A DNA stretch of 64,000 nucleotides from JBGAKG01 sp044224495 (GCA_044224495.1 JBGAKG010000009.1:124001-188000), one strand, 5' to 3'. Shown: positions 45,449-54,518, counted from the first letter of the stretch. Notes: generated by a model from the sequence alone, not told the origin. Made by a program: numbers and translations.

Positions 45449-48400
45449 GTGTCGTCCGATAGCCAATCACTCGTCGCTCCTGCCATCGCGCCGGTCCTCG
45501 TCCCGGTGTCCTACGATCCGTTTGCGTCCGGCGGGGCGGCCGGCGTGGGCTGGGAGGCCGTCTCCCGGACGGCGCCCACCACCGAGCCCCAGCGGGAGCT
45601 CTGGACCGCGGCACGCTTCGGCGAAGAGGCAAACCTCTCCTACAACGAGTCGGTCACGCTGCGCATCCGCGGCCCGCTCGATCCGGCCGCGCTCGCGGAC
45701 GCCGTCGCCGACGTCGTCGTTCGTCACGACGCGCTCCGCGCGACCATCAGCGGGGACGGGTTCTCGCTCTGCATCGGCGTGGCCGATCCGGCGCGGCACG
45801 CGCGGGACGTCGCCCACATCGACCTCTCGGCGCTGCCCGACGCCGAGCGCGCGAAGGCGCTGGCCGACCACGAGGCGCAGATCGTGCGCGAGCCGTTCGA
45901 CCTCACCCGCGGTCCGCTCTTCCGGGCCGCGATCCTGAAGCTGGCAGTCGAAGATCACGCGCTGACGCTGACCGCCCATCACATCGTGTGCGACGGGTGG
46001 TCGACGGCGCTGATCCTGCGCGATCTCCTCGCCGCGTACGAGGCGCGCCGCCGCGGTCGTGCGCCGTCGCTCGACGCCGCGCCGAGCTTCGTCGAGTACG
46101 CGCGCGCGGAGGCCGCTGCGCTGGGGACGAGCCCCGAGCATCGCGCGGCAGAGGCGCACTGGGCGCGTGCGCTCACCGGCGAGATCCCGCCGCTCGAGCT
46201 CCCGCTCGATGCCGCGCGCCCGAGCGTGAAGACGTACGCGTCACGGCGGCACGACCACGTGCTCGGCGAAGCCCTCGTCCGCGCCGTGCGCCAGGCCGGC
46301 GCGAAGGCGGGCGCGAGCCTCTTTCAGACGCTCCTGTCCGGCTTCTTCGCGTTTCTCCATCGCGTGACCGGGCAGGAGGACCTCGTCGTCGGCATTCCGG
46401 CCGCCGGTCAGGCGATCGAGGGGCGCGAGGGGATCGTCGGCCACTGCGTCAACACGCTCCCGATCCGCGCGCAGGTCCACCGCGAGCTCGCGCCGCGCGC
46501 GCTGCTCGGCGCGGTGAAGGCGACGATGCTCGATGCGTTCGAGCACCAGCGCTGCACGTTCGGCAGCATCCTCCGGCTCGTGAAGGTGCGCCGTGACCCG
46601 AGCCGGCTCCCGCTCGTGTCGGTGGTCTTCAACCTCGACCGTGGCCTCGGTCCGAACGATCTACCGATCGCGGGCACCACGACCGAGCTCTCGACCAACG
46701 CGCGTGCGTTCGAGAATTTCGATCTCTTCGTGAACGCGGTCGAGCTCGGCGGGAAGGTCGTCCTCGAGTGCCAGTACAACACCGACCTGTTCGCGCCGGC
46801 GACCATCGCGCGCTGGCTGGCGACGTACGAGACGCTCCTCGCGAGCCTCGCGGCGAGCGCCGCCGACGCCTCCGCCACGGTCGGCGCGCTCCCGATGGTG
46901 ACGGCGAGCGACCGCGAGGCGATCGCGCGCTGGAACGCCGCGAGCGCGACCCCGGTCGACCGCGACGAGCTCACGCTCGCGCACGAACGGCTGCGCGCCG
47001 CCGCGCGCCGTCACCCCGAGAAGACCGCGATCGCGTTCGACGGGAAGGCGATGCGCTACGACGAGCTCGATCGCCGGTCGAACCAGCTCGCCGCGCGCCT
47101 CCGTGAGCTCGGTGTCCGGCGGGGGACGATGGTCGGTCTCTCGCTCGAGCGGTCCCCGGAGCTCGTGGTCGGGCTGTTCGGCATCCTGAAGGCGGGGGGC
47201 GCGTACGTTCCGCTCGATCCGGCGTACCCCGCCGACCGCCTCGCGTTCATGGCGAGCGACGCGAAGATGCCGGTCGTCGTCACCGACCGACGCGTCGCGG
47301 AGGAGGTGCGCTTCTCGGCCACGCCCGAAGCCGGTCCGGTCCTCGTCCTCGTCGACGAGCACGCGGCGGCGCTCGCAGCGATGCCCGACGCGCCTCTGCC
47401 GCCGAGCGCGGACGATGCCGAGCTCGAGAGCGCCGCCTACGTCATCTACACGTCCGGCTCCACCGGCAAGCCGAAGGGCGTCGTCGTCCCGCATCGCGCG
47501 CTGGCGAACCTGCTCTCGAGCGTGGCCCGCGAGCCAGGGCTCACGGCGCGGGACGTGGTGTTGGCGGTGACGACGCTCTCGTTCGACATCGCCGTCTCGG
47601 AGCTCGTCCTCCCGCCGACGGTCGGCGCCACGATTGCGCTCGCGAGCCGCGAGACCGCGTCCGACGGCGGGCGCCTCCTGCGCTTGCTCCAGGACTCGCA
47701 CGCGACCTTCCTGGATGCGACGCCGGCGACGTATCGCCTGCTCCTCGGCGCGGGGTGGTCGGGGACGAAGGGGCTCCGTGCGATCTGCACGGGCGAGGCG
47801 CTCCCGCGCGAGCTCGCGCAGAAGCTCGTCCCGCTCGTCGACGAGCTCTGGAACGGCTACGGCCCCACGGAGACGACGGTGTGGTCCACGTTCGAGCGCG
47901 TGACGGCGCCGGTGGAGCGGGTGCTGATCGGTCACCCCGTGGCGAACACCCAGATCCACGTGCTGGATCCGGCGATGCAGCCGGTTCCGGTCGGCGTCCC
48001 TGGCGAGCTGTGGATCGGCGGGCGCGGCGTCACGCTCGGCTATCTCGGGCGCGAGGACCTCACGCACGAGCGCTTCGTCCCCGATCCGTTCCGGGGCGAG
48101 GGGCTCCTGTACCGGACGGGCGACCTCGGTCGCTGGCTCGACGGCGGGCGGCTGCAGTGCCTCGGTCGCAACGACGGGCAGGTGAAGCTGCGCGGGTATC
48201 GGATCGAGCTCGGCGAGATCGAGGCGGCGCTCGAACGGCACCCGGACGTGCGCCAAGCCGCGGTGATGGTGCGCGAGGATCGAGCGGGAGACCCGCGCCT
48301 CGTCGGCTACGTCGTCCCGCGCGGCGCGATGCCGGGCGACAAGGCGCTCAAGGAGCACCTCAAGCAGTCGCTCCCCGACTACATGGTGCCGTCGCAGCTC

Positions 48401-51400
48401 GTCGCGATGCCCGCCGAGCCCGGGATGCCGCTCACGCCGAGCGGCAAGGTCGACAAGCGCGCGCTCCCGGCGCCCACGCAGGAGGCGACTCGGACCGAGG
48501 ACTACGTCGCGCCGCGCAACGAGACCGAGGCGATGCTCGCCGAGCTCTGGCAGGAGGCGCTCGCGATCCCGCGCGTGTCCGTCCTCGACGACTTCTTCGA
48601 CCTCGGTGGGCACTCGCTCCTGGCGTCGCAGATCCTCGCGCGCCTGCGCCAGCAGCACGGGATCGAGCTCTCGTTCCGCAAGATCTTCGAGGCGCCCACG
48701 ATCGCCAAGCTCGCCGCGCTGCTCGACGTGAAGGGCCCCGCTGGCCGCACGCCGCCCGCGGCTGCGGTCCGCATCCCGCGCCGCGCCGAGCCCGCCGCCC
48801 CGGCGGCGGTGAGCCTGATGCAGGAGCGCATCTGGCTCTTCGACGAGATGGACCCCGAGCAACGGATCGTCCACAACCTGCCCGCCGCGTGGCAGCTCAC
48901 GGGGAGGCTCGACGTCGCCGCGCTCGAGCGCGCGCTCCGCCTCGTCGTCGCCCGCCACGAGTCGCTCCGCACGGTCTTCCGCGGCGACGGCGGCCGGCCG
49001 ATGCAGGTCGTCCTCCCGGCGATGGAGGTCCCGCTCGAGCGCGTCGACCTCCGCGCGGTGCCCGAAGCCGAGCGTGCCGCCCGGATGGACGAGCTCTTCG
49101 CCGACGCGTCGCGCGTCCAGTTCGATCTCCTGAACGGGCCCCTCCTTCGTACCATTTTGGTACAGACGAAGGACGACGAGCACGTCTTCTTCTCCACGCG
49201 GCACAACATCGTGTGGGACGGCTGGTCGTTCGACGTGTTCCTGAAGGAGATGCGCGAGGCCTACGGCGCGTTCGTGCGCGGGGCCGAGCCGCGCCTGCCC
49301 GAGCTTGGGATCGGCTACGCCGACTTCGCCGCCTGGCAGCGCGCCCAGCTCCAGACCCCGGCGATGCAGGCGCACGTCGCGTACTGGCGCGAGAAGCTCG
49401 GTGGCGACGTGCCGGTGCTCGATCTCCCCACCGATCGCCCCCGCGCGGGCGCGGGGCTGGCCGGCGCGAACGAGACGAAGGTCGTCTCGCGCGAGCGGGC
49501 CGACGCCCTCGCCGCGCTCGCGAAGGAGCACGGCGCCACGCTCTACATGCTCCTCCTCGCCGCGTTCAAGGCGGTGCTCCACCGCTGGACGGGCCAGACC
49601 GACGTCGTGGTCGGCACGCCGGTCCGGGCACGCACGCTCCCCGAGACGGAGGATCTCATCGGGCCGTTCGTGAACGCGCTCGCCCTCCGGACGCAGCTGG
49701 ACGCGCGCGGGTCGTTCCTCGACCTGCTCGGTCGCGTGCGCGAGGTCACGCTCGATGCGTTCGGTCACCAGGAGGTCCCGCTCGAGGCGATCGGCGGTCG
49801 ACCGCCGGTGCTGCGCGCGTTCTTCTCCCTCCAGGACGCACGCCACCGCCCGACGGAGTTCGGCGACGTGTCGGTTCGTCAGGTGCACGTCCTCCCCGCC
49901 GCGGCAGGCGTGGACATCACGTTCTGGATGATGGAGTCGAAGGACAAGCTGCTCCTCGTCGTGAACTACCGGAGCGATCTGTTCGACGCCGCGACGATCC
50001 AGGGCTTCCTCGACCAGTACGTGACGCTGCTCGAGTCGATCGCGCGGCGACCGGCGACGCCGCTGGCGGAGCTGGAGCTCTTGTCGCCGTCGGCGGCCGC
50101 CGAAGTGGCGGCCTACGGCGAAGGTGCCGAGCTCGGCTCGGTCGAGGGGCCGCTCGATGCGCTCGTGCTGCGCGAAGCGGGCGAGCGCGGCGCGGCGGTG
50201 GCCATCTCCGGGCCCGGAGCGCCGCTCCGCTACGCCGACCTGGGTGACGCGATCCTCGCGCTCGCCGAGGAGCTCGGGCGCACGGGTGTTCGGCCCGGCG
50301 ACGCCGTCGTGCTCGCGGCGCGGCCGGGGCCCGCGCGCGTGGCCGCCTTCTATGGGGCGCTCCATGCGGGCGCGCGCGTGGTGCTGGCGGACGGGGGGTG
50401 GCCCGAGGCGCGGCTCCGGCTCGCCTCCGAGCTCGCGGGTGCTTCCACGGCGGCGAGCGCGACGGCGGTGGTCCTCGGCGCGGCCGAAGATCGGGAGCGC
50501 CTTCGCTTCGCCACCGTGATCGATGCGAGCGCACGGCGGACGCCTCAGTCGCGCGCGCCGCGCGCGGCTGCGGACGCGTCGGCCGTCGCCGTCGTCACGG
50601 TCGCGCCGACCGCAGCGGGCACGCTCCGGCCGCGCGCGTTCACCCACCGTGATCTGGCGCACCTCCTCGCGACGGTGCGCGCGGAGACGTCGCTCGCCGC
50701 GAGCGACGTGCTCCTCGCGCTCGCCCCGCCCGCGAGCGATCTCGCGTTGGCCGAGCTCGCAGCGTTCGCGGTGGGGGCGCAGGTGCACTTCGCCGCCGAG
50801 GACGAGCGGGAGGATCCCGAGGCCGTCGCCGACGCTCTCGCCGCGAGCGGCGCTTCGGTCGCATTCGTCCCCGCGTCGGTGGCGCGGCGCCTGGGCGGCG
50901 GTCCGCTGCACGGCGCGCGGCTCGTGGTCGCCGGCGGGCGCAGCGCCGCCTCCGCGACGAACGTCGCCATCCGCGGCGACATCGGTGTGGGCCCGCTCGC
51001 GCTCGTCGCCCGCGGGGACGTGCTGCGTCCGGCGGCGGGCGCGCGCGTTCGCATCCTCGATGCGGCCGGCAAGGCCGTGCCGGGGCCGGCGCGCGGCGAG
51101 CTCTGGGTCGCGACGTATGGCGCGGAGCTCGACGCGCCGCGCATCGCCGATCCGTTCGACCCGGGCCGCGCGCTGCGGAGCACGGGCCTGGTCGCGCGGT
51201 GGCTCTCGGGCGGCGGGCTCAAGATCCTCGCCGAGGGACAGACCGTGCTCCGGGTCGGCGCGGTCGAGGTCTCGACCGTCGAGATCGAAGCCGAGCTCGC
51301 CACGCACGCCGGCATCGCCGAGGTCGCGGTCCGCGCCGTGCCGCGCACGCGCGACGCCGCGCGCGACGACGGCGAGCGCGTCCTCACCGCGTACTACGTG

Positions 51401-51907
51401 CGACGCGAAGACACGCCGTCGGTCGAGTCCGAGTTCCGCCGCCACGTGCGGCGCGAGCTTCCCGAGGCGTGCGTCCCGCGCGCCTTCGTCGAGCTGCGTC
51501 CGCCCGCGGGTCTCCCGCGGGATGCGCTCGGCAACATCGACGAAGGGCGGCTCCCGCCGCCGTTCGGCGAGGACGTCGTCCGCCACGTCGCGCCGCGCAC
51601 GCCGATCGAGCGCCTCCTCGCCGAGATCTGGGCGCGCGAGCTCGGCGTTCCTGCCGTCTCCGTCCACGACAACTTCTTCGATCTCGGGGGCCACTCGCTC
51701 CTGTGCTTCAAGATGCTGACCGAGGTCGAGGAGAAGACGGGCGCGCGCGTGAGCCCGCGCGTCGTGCTCCTCAGCACGCTCGAGCAGGTGGCGCTCCAGA
51801 TCACGCCGACCGTCCGCAAGGAGGGCGGCACGATCCCGCCGCCGAAGGAAGCTCCCCCGCCGGTGTCCCGGCGGCTCCTCGATCGGCTGAAGCTCCTGCG
51901 CCGCTGA
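45449..51907 (+). CDS. Non-ribosomal peptide synthetase, C-A-PCP-C-(A)-PCP with a decayed terminal module
   Basis: The 2152 residues hold condensation C1 (45-480, HHIVCDG at 177-183), adenylation A1 (500-1010; YTSGSTGKPKG at 667-677), carrier (Ser1056), condensation C2 (1115-1545), an A-like domain A2 (1550-2035) and carrier (Ser2083). The C2 motif reads HNIVWDG (His1252, Asn1253), so the catalytic second histidine is lost. A2 lacks the P-loop, YGPTE, YKTGD, the RGxRIELGEIE core and the NGKVD lysine, so it should not activate an amino acid. The A1 pocket (Asp713, Ile714, Ser717, Asp756, Ile779, Thr781, Gly803, Val811, Trp812) gives no confident prediction. No thioesterase follows. The start is GTG. 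Confidence 0.9.
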   Translation: MSSDSQSLVAPAIAPVLVPVSYDPFASGGAAGVGWEAVSRTAPTTEPQRELWTAARFGEEANLSYNESVTLRIRGPLDPAALADAVADVVVRHDALRATISGDGFSLCIGVADPARHARDVAHIDLSALPDAERAKALADHEAQIVREPFDLTRGPLFRAAILKLAVEDHALTLTAHHIVCDGWSTALILRDLLAAYEARRRGRAPSLDAAPSFVEYARAEAAALGTSPEHRAAEAHWARALTGEIPPLELPLDAARPSVKTYASRRHDHVLGEALVRAVRQAGAKAGASLFQTLLSGFFAFLHRVTGQEDLVVGIPAAGQAIEGREGIVGHCVNTLPIRAQVHRELAPRALLGAVKATMLDAFEHQRCTFGSILRLVKVRRDPSRLPLVSVVFNLDRGLGPNDLPIAGTTTELSTNARAFENFDLFVNAVELGGKVVLECQYNTDLFAPATIARWLATYETLLASLAASAADASATVGALPMVTASDREAIARWNAASATPVDRDELTLAHERLRAAARRHPEKTAIAFDGKAMRYDELDRRSNQLAARLRELGVRRGTMVGLSLERSPELVVGLFGILKAGGAYVPLDPAYPADRLAFMASDAKMPVVVTDRRVAEEVRFSATPEAGPVLVLVDEHAAALAAMPDAPLPPSADDAELESAAYVIYTSGSTGKPKGVVVPHRALANLLSSVAREPGLTARDVVLAVTTLSFDIAVSELVLPPTVGATIALASRETASDGGRLLRLLQDSHATFLDATPATYRLLLGAGWSGTKGLRAICTGEALPRELAQKLVPLVDELWNGYGPTETTVWSTFERVTAPVERVLIGHPVANTQIHVLDPAMQPVPVGVPGELWIGGRGVTLGYLGREDLTHERFVPDPFRGEGLLYRTGDLGRWLDGGRLQCLGRNDGQVKLRGYRIELGEIEAALERHPDVRQAAVMVREDRAGDPRLVGYVVPRGAMPGDKALKEHLKQSLPDYMVPSQLVAMPAEPGMPLTPSGKVDKRALPAPTQEATRTEDYVAPRNETEAMLAELWQEALAIPRVSVLDDFFDLGGHSLLASQILARLRQQHGIELSFRKIFEAPTIAKLAALLDVKGPAGRTPPAAAVRIPRRAEPAAPAAVSLMQERIWLFDEMDPEQRIVHNLPAAWQLTGRLDVAALERALRLVVARHESLRTVFRGDGGRPMQVVLPAMEVPLERVDLRAVPEAERAARMDELFADASRVQFDLLNGPLLRTILVQTKDDEHVFFSTRHNIVWDGWSFDVFLKEMREAYGAFVRGAEPRLPELGIGYADFAAWQRAQLQTPAMQAHVAYWREKLGGDVPVLDLPTDRPRAGAGLAGANETKVVSRERADALAALAKEHGATLYMLLLAAFKAVLHRWTGQTDVVVGTPVRARTLPETEDLIGPFVNALALRTQLDARGSFLDLLGRVREVTLDAFGHQEVPLEAIGGRPPVLRAFFSLQDARHRPTEFGDVSVRQVHVLPAAAGVDITFWMMESKDKLLLVVNYRSDLFDAATIQGFLDQYVTLLESIARRPATPLAELELLSPSAAAEVAAYGEGAELGSVEGPLDALVLREAGERGAAVAISGPGAPLRYADLGDAILALAEELGRTGVRPGDAVVLAARPGPARVAAFYGALHAGARVVLADGGWPEARLRLASELAGASTAASATAVVLGAAEDRERLRFATVIDASARRTPQSRAPRAAADASAVAVVTVAPTAAGTLRPRAFTHRDLAHLLATVRAETSLAASDVLLALAPPASDLALAELAAFAVGAQVHFAAEDEREDPEAVADALAASGASVAFVPASVARRLGGGPLHGARLVVAGGRSAASATNVAIRGDIGVGPLALVARGDVLRPAAGARVRILDAAGKAVPGPARGELWVATYGAELDAPRIADPFDPGRALRSTGLVARWLSGGGLKILAEGQTVLRVGAVEVSTVEIEAELATHAGIAEVAVRAVPRTRDAARDDGERVLTAYYVRREDTPSVESEFRRHVRRELPEACVPRAFVELRPPAGLPRDALGNIDEGRLPPPFGEDVVRHVAPRTPIERLLAEIWARELGVPAVSVHDNFFDLGGHSLLCFKMLTEVEEKTGARVSPRVVLLSTLEQVALQITPTVRKEGGTIPPPKEAPPPVSRRLLDRLKLLRR
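49149..49166. repeat. TACCA-N3-TGGTA palindrome, site 2
   Basis: GTACCATTTTGGTACAGA is the exact reverse complement of site 1 over 18 bases. It lies within the C2 domain coding region of the NRPS, where Thr-Ile-Leu-Val is written ACC ATT TTG GTA, unlike the surrounding GC-ending codons. Confidence 0.6.
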
Positions 51908-51925
51908 CGCTCCGGCGCGTCAGCG
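51902..51925. terminator. Stop-stop hairpin between the NRPS and PPTase genes
   Basis: CGCTGACGC-TCCGGC-GCGTCAGCG is a perfect 9-base stem with a 6-base loop that includes the TGA of the NRPS gene and the stop of the convergent PPTase gene. It has no U-tract, so strength is uncertain, but its symmetry would serve both directions. Confidence 0.5.
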
Positions 51926-52567
51926 CCACTCGAGGGCGGCGTAGACGACCCGTTCGGCGACCGCCCAGCGTACGGCGAAGGCGCTCCCCGGCGGGAGCGT
52001 CGGGTGGAGCTCGCGCGTGAGCTCCAGCGTCACCGCGCCCGGGATCGCGCGCGCGATGCGAGCGGCCTCGAACCCGAAGTACCCGCCGACCGTCGGCGCG
52101 AGCGCCTTGTAGACGCACTCCTTCGCGGCGAACGCGAGCGTGCGGGCCGTCATCTCGTCCCCGGGCTCGGTGAGGAGCGCGATCTCGTCGTCGGTGGCGG
52201 TGCGCTGGAGCGCGGCGCGCGATTTCTCGTCGGCGACCGGCTGCGCGTCGATCCCGACGCCGCGGAGCGCCCCGGCCCGGGCGACGGCGGCAGCGGCGAA
52301 GCCCGTGCAGTGGGTGATCGCCCCGACCACGCCCGCGGGCCACGCGGGTGCGCGATCCGCGACGACGGCGAGGGCCCCCACGTCGACGCCGAGCTTCGCG
52401 AGCGCCGAACGCGCGCAGTGACGCCCGCGCACGAACTCGTCGAGGCGCTTCTCCACCATCCGCGCCGTCTCCGGAGGGAGCGGCCCGAGCGCGGTGCGCT
52501 CCGCGTCGGTGAGCGCGGTCCGGCGCTCGACGACGTGGGCGTGCTCCACGAGCGGAATCAGCGACAT
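51920..52567 (-). CDS. 4'-phosphopantetheinyl transferase (EntD/Sfp type)
   Basis: The 215-residue protein has the superfamily signatures: RGRHCARSALAKLG, PAWPAGVVGAITHCTGF, the magnesium-binding GVGIDAQP and FAAKECVYKAL (W/FxxKExxxK). It transfers phosphopantetheine from CoA to the carrier-domain serines. Its location beside the synthetase genes makes it the likely activator of the four carrier domains there. It is convergent with the NRPS gene and divergent from the esterase gene. TATCAG lies 6 bases before its ATG, a near match to TANNNT. Confidence 0.93.
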   Translation of the reverse strand: MSLIPLVEHAHVVERRTALTDAERTALGPLPPETARMVEKRLDEFVRGRHCARSALAKLGVDVGALAVVADRAPAWPAGVVGAITHCTGFAAAAVARAGALRGVGIDAQPVADEKSRAALQRTATDDEIALLTEPGDEMTARTLAFAAKECVYKALAPTVGGYFGFEAARIARAIPGAVTLELTRELHPTLPPGSAFAVRWAVAERVVYAALEWR

Positions 52568-52577
52568 CGCGTTCTGA

Positions 52578-52583
52578 TAGCAT
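52578..52583 (+). promoter_or_regulatory. TANNNT (-10-like) box, TAGCAT
   Basis: TAGCAT ends 9 bases before the ATG at 52593. The same AT-rich patch carries, on the other strand, TATCAG 6 bases before the PPTase ATG. Confidence 0.35.
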
Positions 52584-52592
52584 TTTCGCGCG

Positions 52593-53753
52593 ATGCGAAT
52601 CCGGTGGGCGTGCGGTGCAGCGGTCCTCGTGCTCTGGGGTGCGACCGGGGGCTGCCGCCGCGCGGATCCCGCCGCGACCGCGACTGCGTCGGCGTCCGTG
52701 CCCGCTTCGGCGTCCGTGTCCGTGCCCGCGTCCGTGTCCGCGTCGGCGTCCGTATCCGCGCCCGCGTCGTCCGCCGGCGGGCCTCGTTTCGTCGGGTACT
52801 TCGACCGGTCCGATCCCCATGGCCCTCACTTCTCGTGGCCCGCCACGCGGATCGATTGGCGCTTCGAAGGGACCTCCGCCAAGGTCCGGCTCCTCGACGG
52901 CTCCGGGGGACACGTCCATTTCACGGTCGCGGTCGACGGCAAGACGTCGCGGCTGGAGCTTCGGCCCGGTGACGTCACGTACGTGCTCGCGCACGACCTC
53001 TCCCGCGGCGTGCACGACGTGATGCTCTTCCGCGACAGCGAGGCGCTCTGGGGCGAGACGCAGCTCCTCGGGTTCGACGTCGACGGGCCCTTGCTCGCTC
53101 CACCGGTGCCGCCGCGGAAGCTCATGTTCGTCGGCGACTCGATCACGTGCGGCTACGGAACCGAAGGGAAGGGGCCCCACTGCGGCTTTCTCTCGAGCGA
53201 GGAGAACGCGTGGGTCGCGTGGGGCTCGGTGGCCGCGCGCGCGCTCGACGCCGACGTCGTGCTGCTCGCGTTCTCGGGCGGCGGCATGGTGCGCAACAAC
53301 GACGGCGACCGCGCCGACACGATGCCCGTCCGCATCCTCCGCACCATCCCGACGCGCAAGACGAGCCCGGCCGCGGTCGACGAGGGGCCGCCGCCGAGCG
53401 CCATCGTCGTCAACCTCGCGACGAACGACTTCGCGCTCGGGGCTCCTCCCCGCGCCGAGTTCGAGGCCGCGTACGCAAAGCTCCTCGACGATCTGCACGC
53501 GCGCTTCCCCAAGGCGCCGTTCGTGGTCGCGCTCGGCCCGATGCTCTTCGGGAAGTCGCTCGAGCTCGCGCGGACGATGCAGCTCGCGATCGTCGCCGCC
53601 GCGAAGGGGCGCGGCCTCGATGTGGAGCTTCTCGAGCTGCCGATGCAGGACGGGCACGACGGCTGGGGCTGCCAGCACCACCCCAACGTGGCGCGGCAGC
53701 AGTCGATGGCGGACGATCTGGTCGCGCACCTCCGGAGACGGCTGCACCTCTGA
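52593..53753 (+). CDS. SGNH/GDSL esterase lipoprotein (CE2-like acetyl esterase)
   Basis: The 386-residue protein has a signal peptide with a lipobox-like cysteine (GATGGC), an Ala/Ser/Val/Pro repeat linker (about residues 28-65), a beta-sandwich region (about 66-175) and an SGNH hydrolase domain: FVGDSITCGYG (block I, Ser), FSGGG (II), NLATND (III) and GWGCQHHPN (V, His). This sandwich-plus-SGNH arrangement matches CE2 acetyl esterases, which deacetylate polysaccharides. The substrate is inferred at family level only. It is probably surface-exposed. Confidence 0.82.
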   Translation: MRIRWACGAAVLVLWGATGGCRRADPAATATASASVPASASVSVPASVSASASVSAPASSAGGPRFVGYFDRSDPHGPHFSWPATRIDWRFEGTSAKVRLLDGSGGHVHFTVAVDGKTSRLELRPGDVTYVLAHDLSRGVHDVMLFRDSEALWGETQLLGFDVDGPLLAPPVPPRKLMFVGDSITCGYGTEGKGPHCGFLSSEENAWVAWGSVAARALDADVVLLAFSGGGMVRNNDGDRADTMPVRILRTIPTRKTSPAAVDEGPPPSAIVVNLATNDFALGAPPRAEFEAAYAKLLDDLHARFPKAPFVVALGPMLFGKSLELARTMQLAIVAAAKGRGLDVELLELPMQDGHDGWGCQHHPNVARQQSMADDLVAHLRRRLHL

Positions 53754-53814
53754 CGCACCGCCCTGCTAACCTGTCGGTACGGACGTTGCTCCCATTCTCC
53801 GAGGAGAGGTGATC

Positions 53815-54141
53815 ATGGCGACCAGAGCACAGCAGTTTCGCGCAGACGCACAACGCACCGGCGCGGCGAAGGCGAAGAAGGCGAAGCGCGCGAAGGGGAG
53901 CAAGCCCGGCATACCGAAGGCGGCTCGCTCGCGCGCGAAGAAGCACGCGGAGAAGAAGGCCACGTACGCGCTCGAGCCGACGCCGGCGAAGGGCCGCCCC
54001 GCGCGAAAGTCGACGCGCTCGAGCGCGAACCGCGCCAAGGCGGACGCCGGGCTCACCGGTCGCGAGCAGCTGCGGAAGGGCACCCCCGAGGCGAAGTACG
54101 CGAAGTCGCGCGCGAAGGGCACCCGCGTCCGCGGGGGCTGA
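53815..54141 (+). CDS. Small Lys/Arg-rich basic protein
   Basis: The 108-residue protein is about one-third Lys plus Arg with much Ala, Gly and Ser: repeats such as AKAKKAKRAKGSKPG and AKKHAEKKATY, then RKSTRSSANRAK and REQLRKGTPEAKYAKSRAKGT. It resembles histone H1-like or other nucleic-acid-binding basic tails, and could bind DNA or RNA; no fold is evident. I chose ATG at 53815 over GTG at 53809 because GAGGAG sits 8 bases before the ATG. Confidence 0.65.
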   Translation: MATRAQQFRADAQRTGAAKAKKAKRAKGSKPGIPKAARSRAKKHAEKKATYALEPTPAKGRPARKSTRSSANRAKADAGLTGREQLRKGTPEAKYAKSRAKGTRVRGG

Positions 54142-54146
54142 GCGCG

Positions 54147-54320
54147 TCAGCGCACGCGCCGCTTCCCCTCGTCCCGGAAGCGGCGCAAGCGCTCCGCCAC
54201 GCGTTCGAGCTCGTCGGCGAGCTGGTCGGCGAGGTCACTCGCATCGTCGGGAGCGACGTGCTCGAGTTGGTCCATCAGGCTCCGCGCGATGGCGACTTCC
54301 AGGCGAAGGTGGGACGGCAT
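54147..54320 (-). CDS. Small helical protein, 57 residues
   Basis: The predicted product is a short, charged, heptad-like helix (MPSHLRLEVAIARSLMDQL to the end KRRVR), with acidic and basic residues alternating. Longer forms exist upstream in the same frame, but they become Arg/Gly-rich and non-protein-like, so I keep the ATG at 54320. The converging stops are 5 bases apart and form a short stop-stop inverted repeat, GCTGA-N5-TCAGC. The function is unknown, and it is a moderate call. Confidence 0.5.
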   Translation of the reverse strand: MPSHLRLEVAIARSLMDQLEHVAPDDASDLADQLADELERVAERLRRFRDEGKRRVR

Positions 54321-54518
54321 GGCGCTCCGACCGAGCACTCGCCGTGCCACGGACCACCGGCGCCGAGACCCTGGAAATCCCCGCTCGGCCGCGCGCGACC
54401 TCGACGTTCCACGCGCGCGGGATGCGCCGCGGCGCAGCCTCTGCGGCGGGGGTTCCCCGGACGAGCGAAGCGTTGGGGCCGCGGGCGAGCTGGTCCAGGC
54501 CTTGCAGCTCGCTCGGGC

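Noticed and set aside
46661..51694. Leftward open frame of about 1680 codons inside the NRPS gene
   Set aside because: It has no recognisable domains and has the Arg/Glu/Ala bias typical of antisense frames in GC-rich genes; the sense frame has full NRPS motifs.
51700..51907. A thioesterase domain at the NRPS C-terminus
   Set aside because: After the carrier Ser2083 only about 70 residues remain, ending in a basic helix (SRRLLDRLKLLRR), with no GxSxG.
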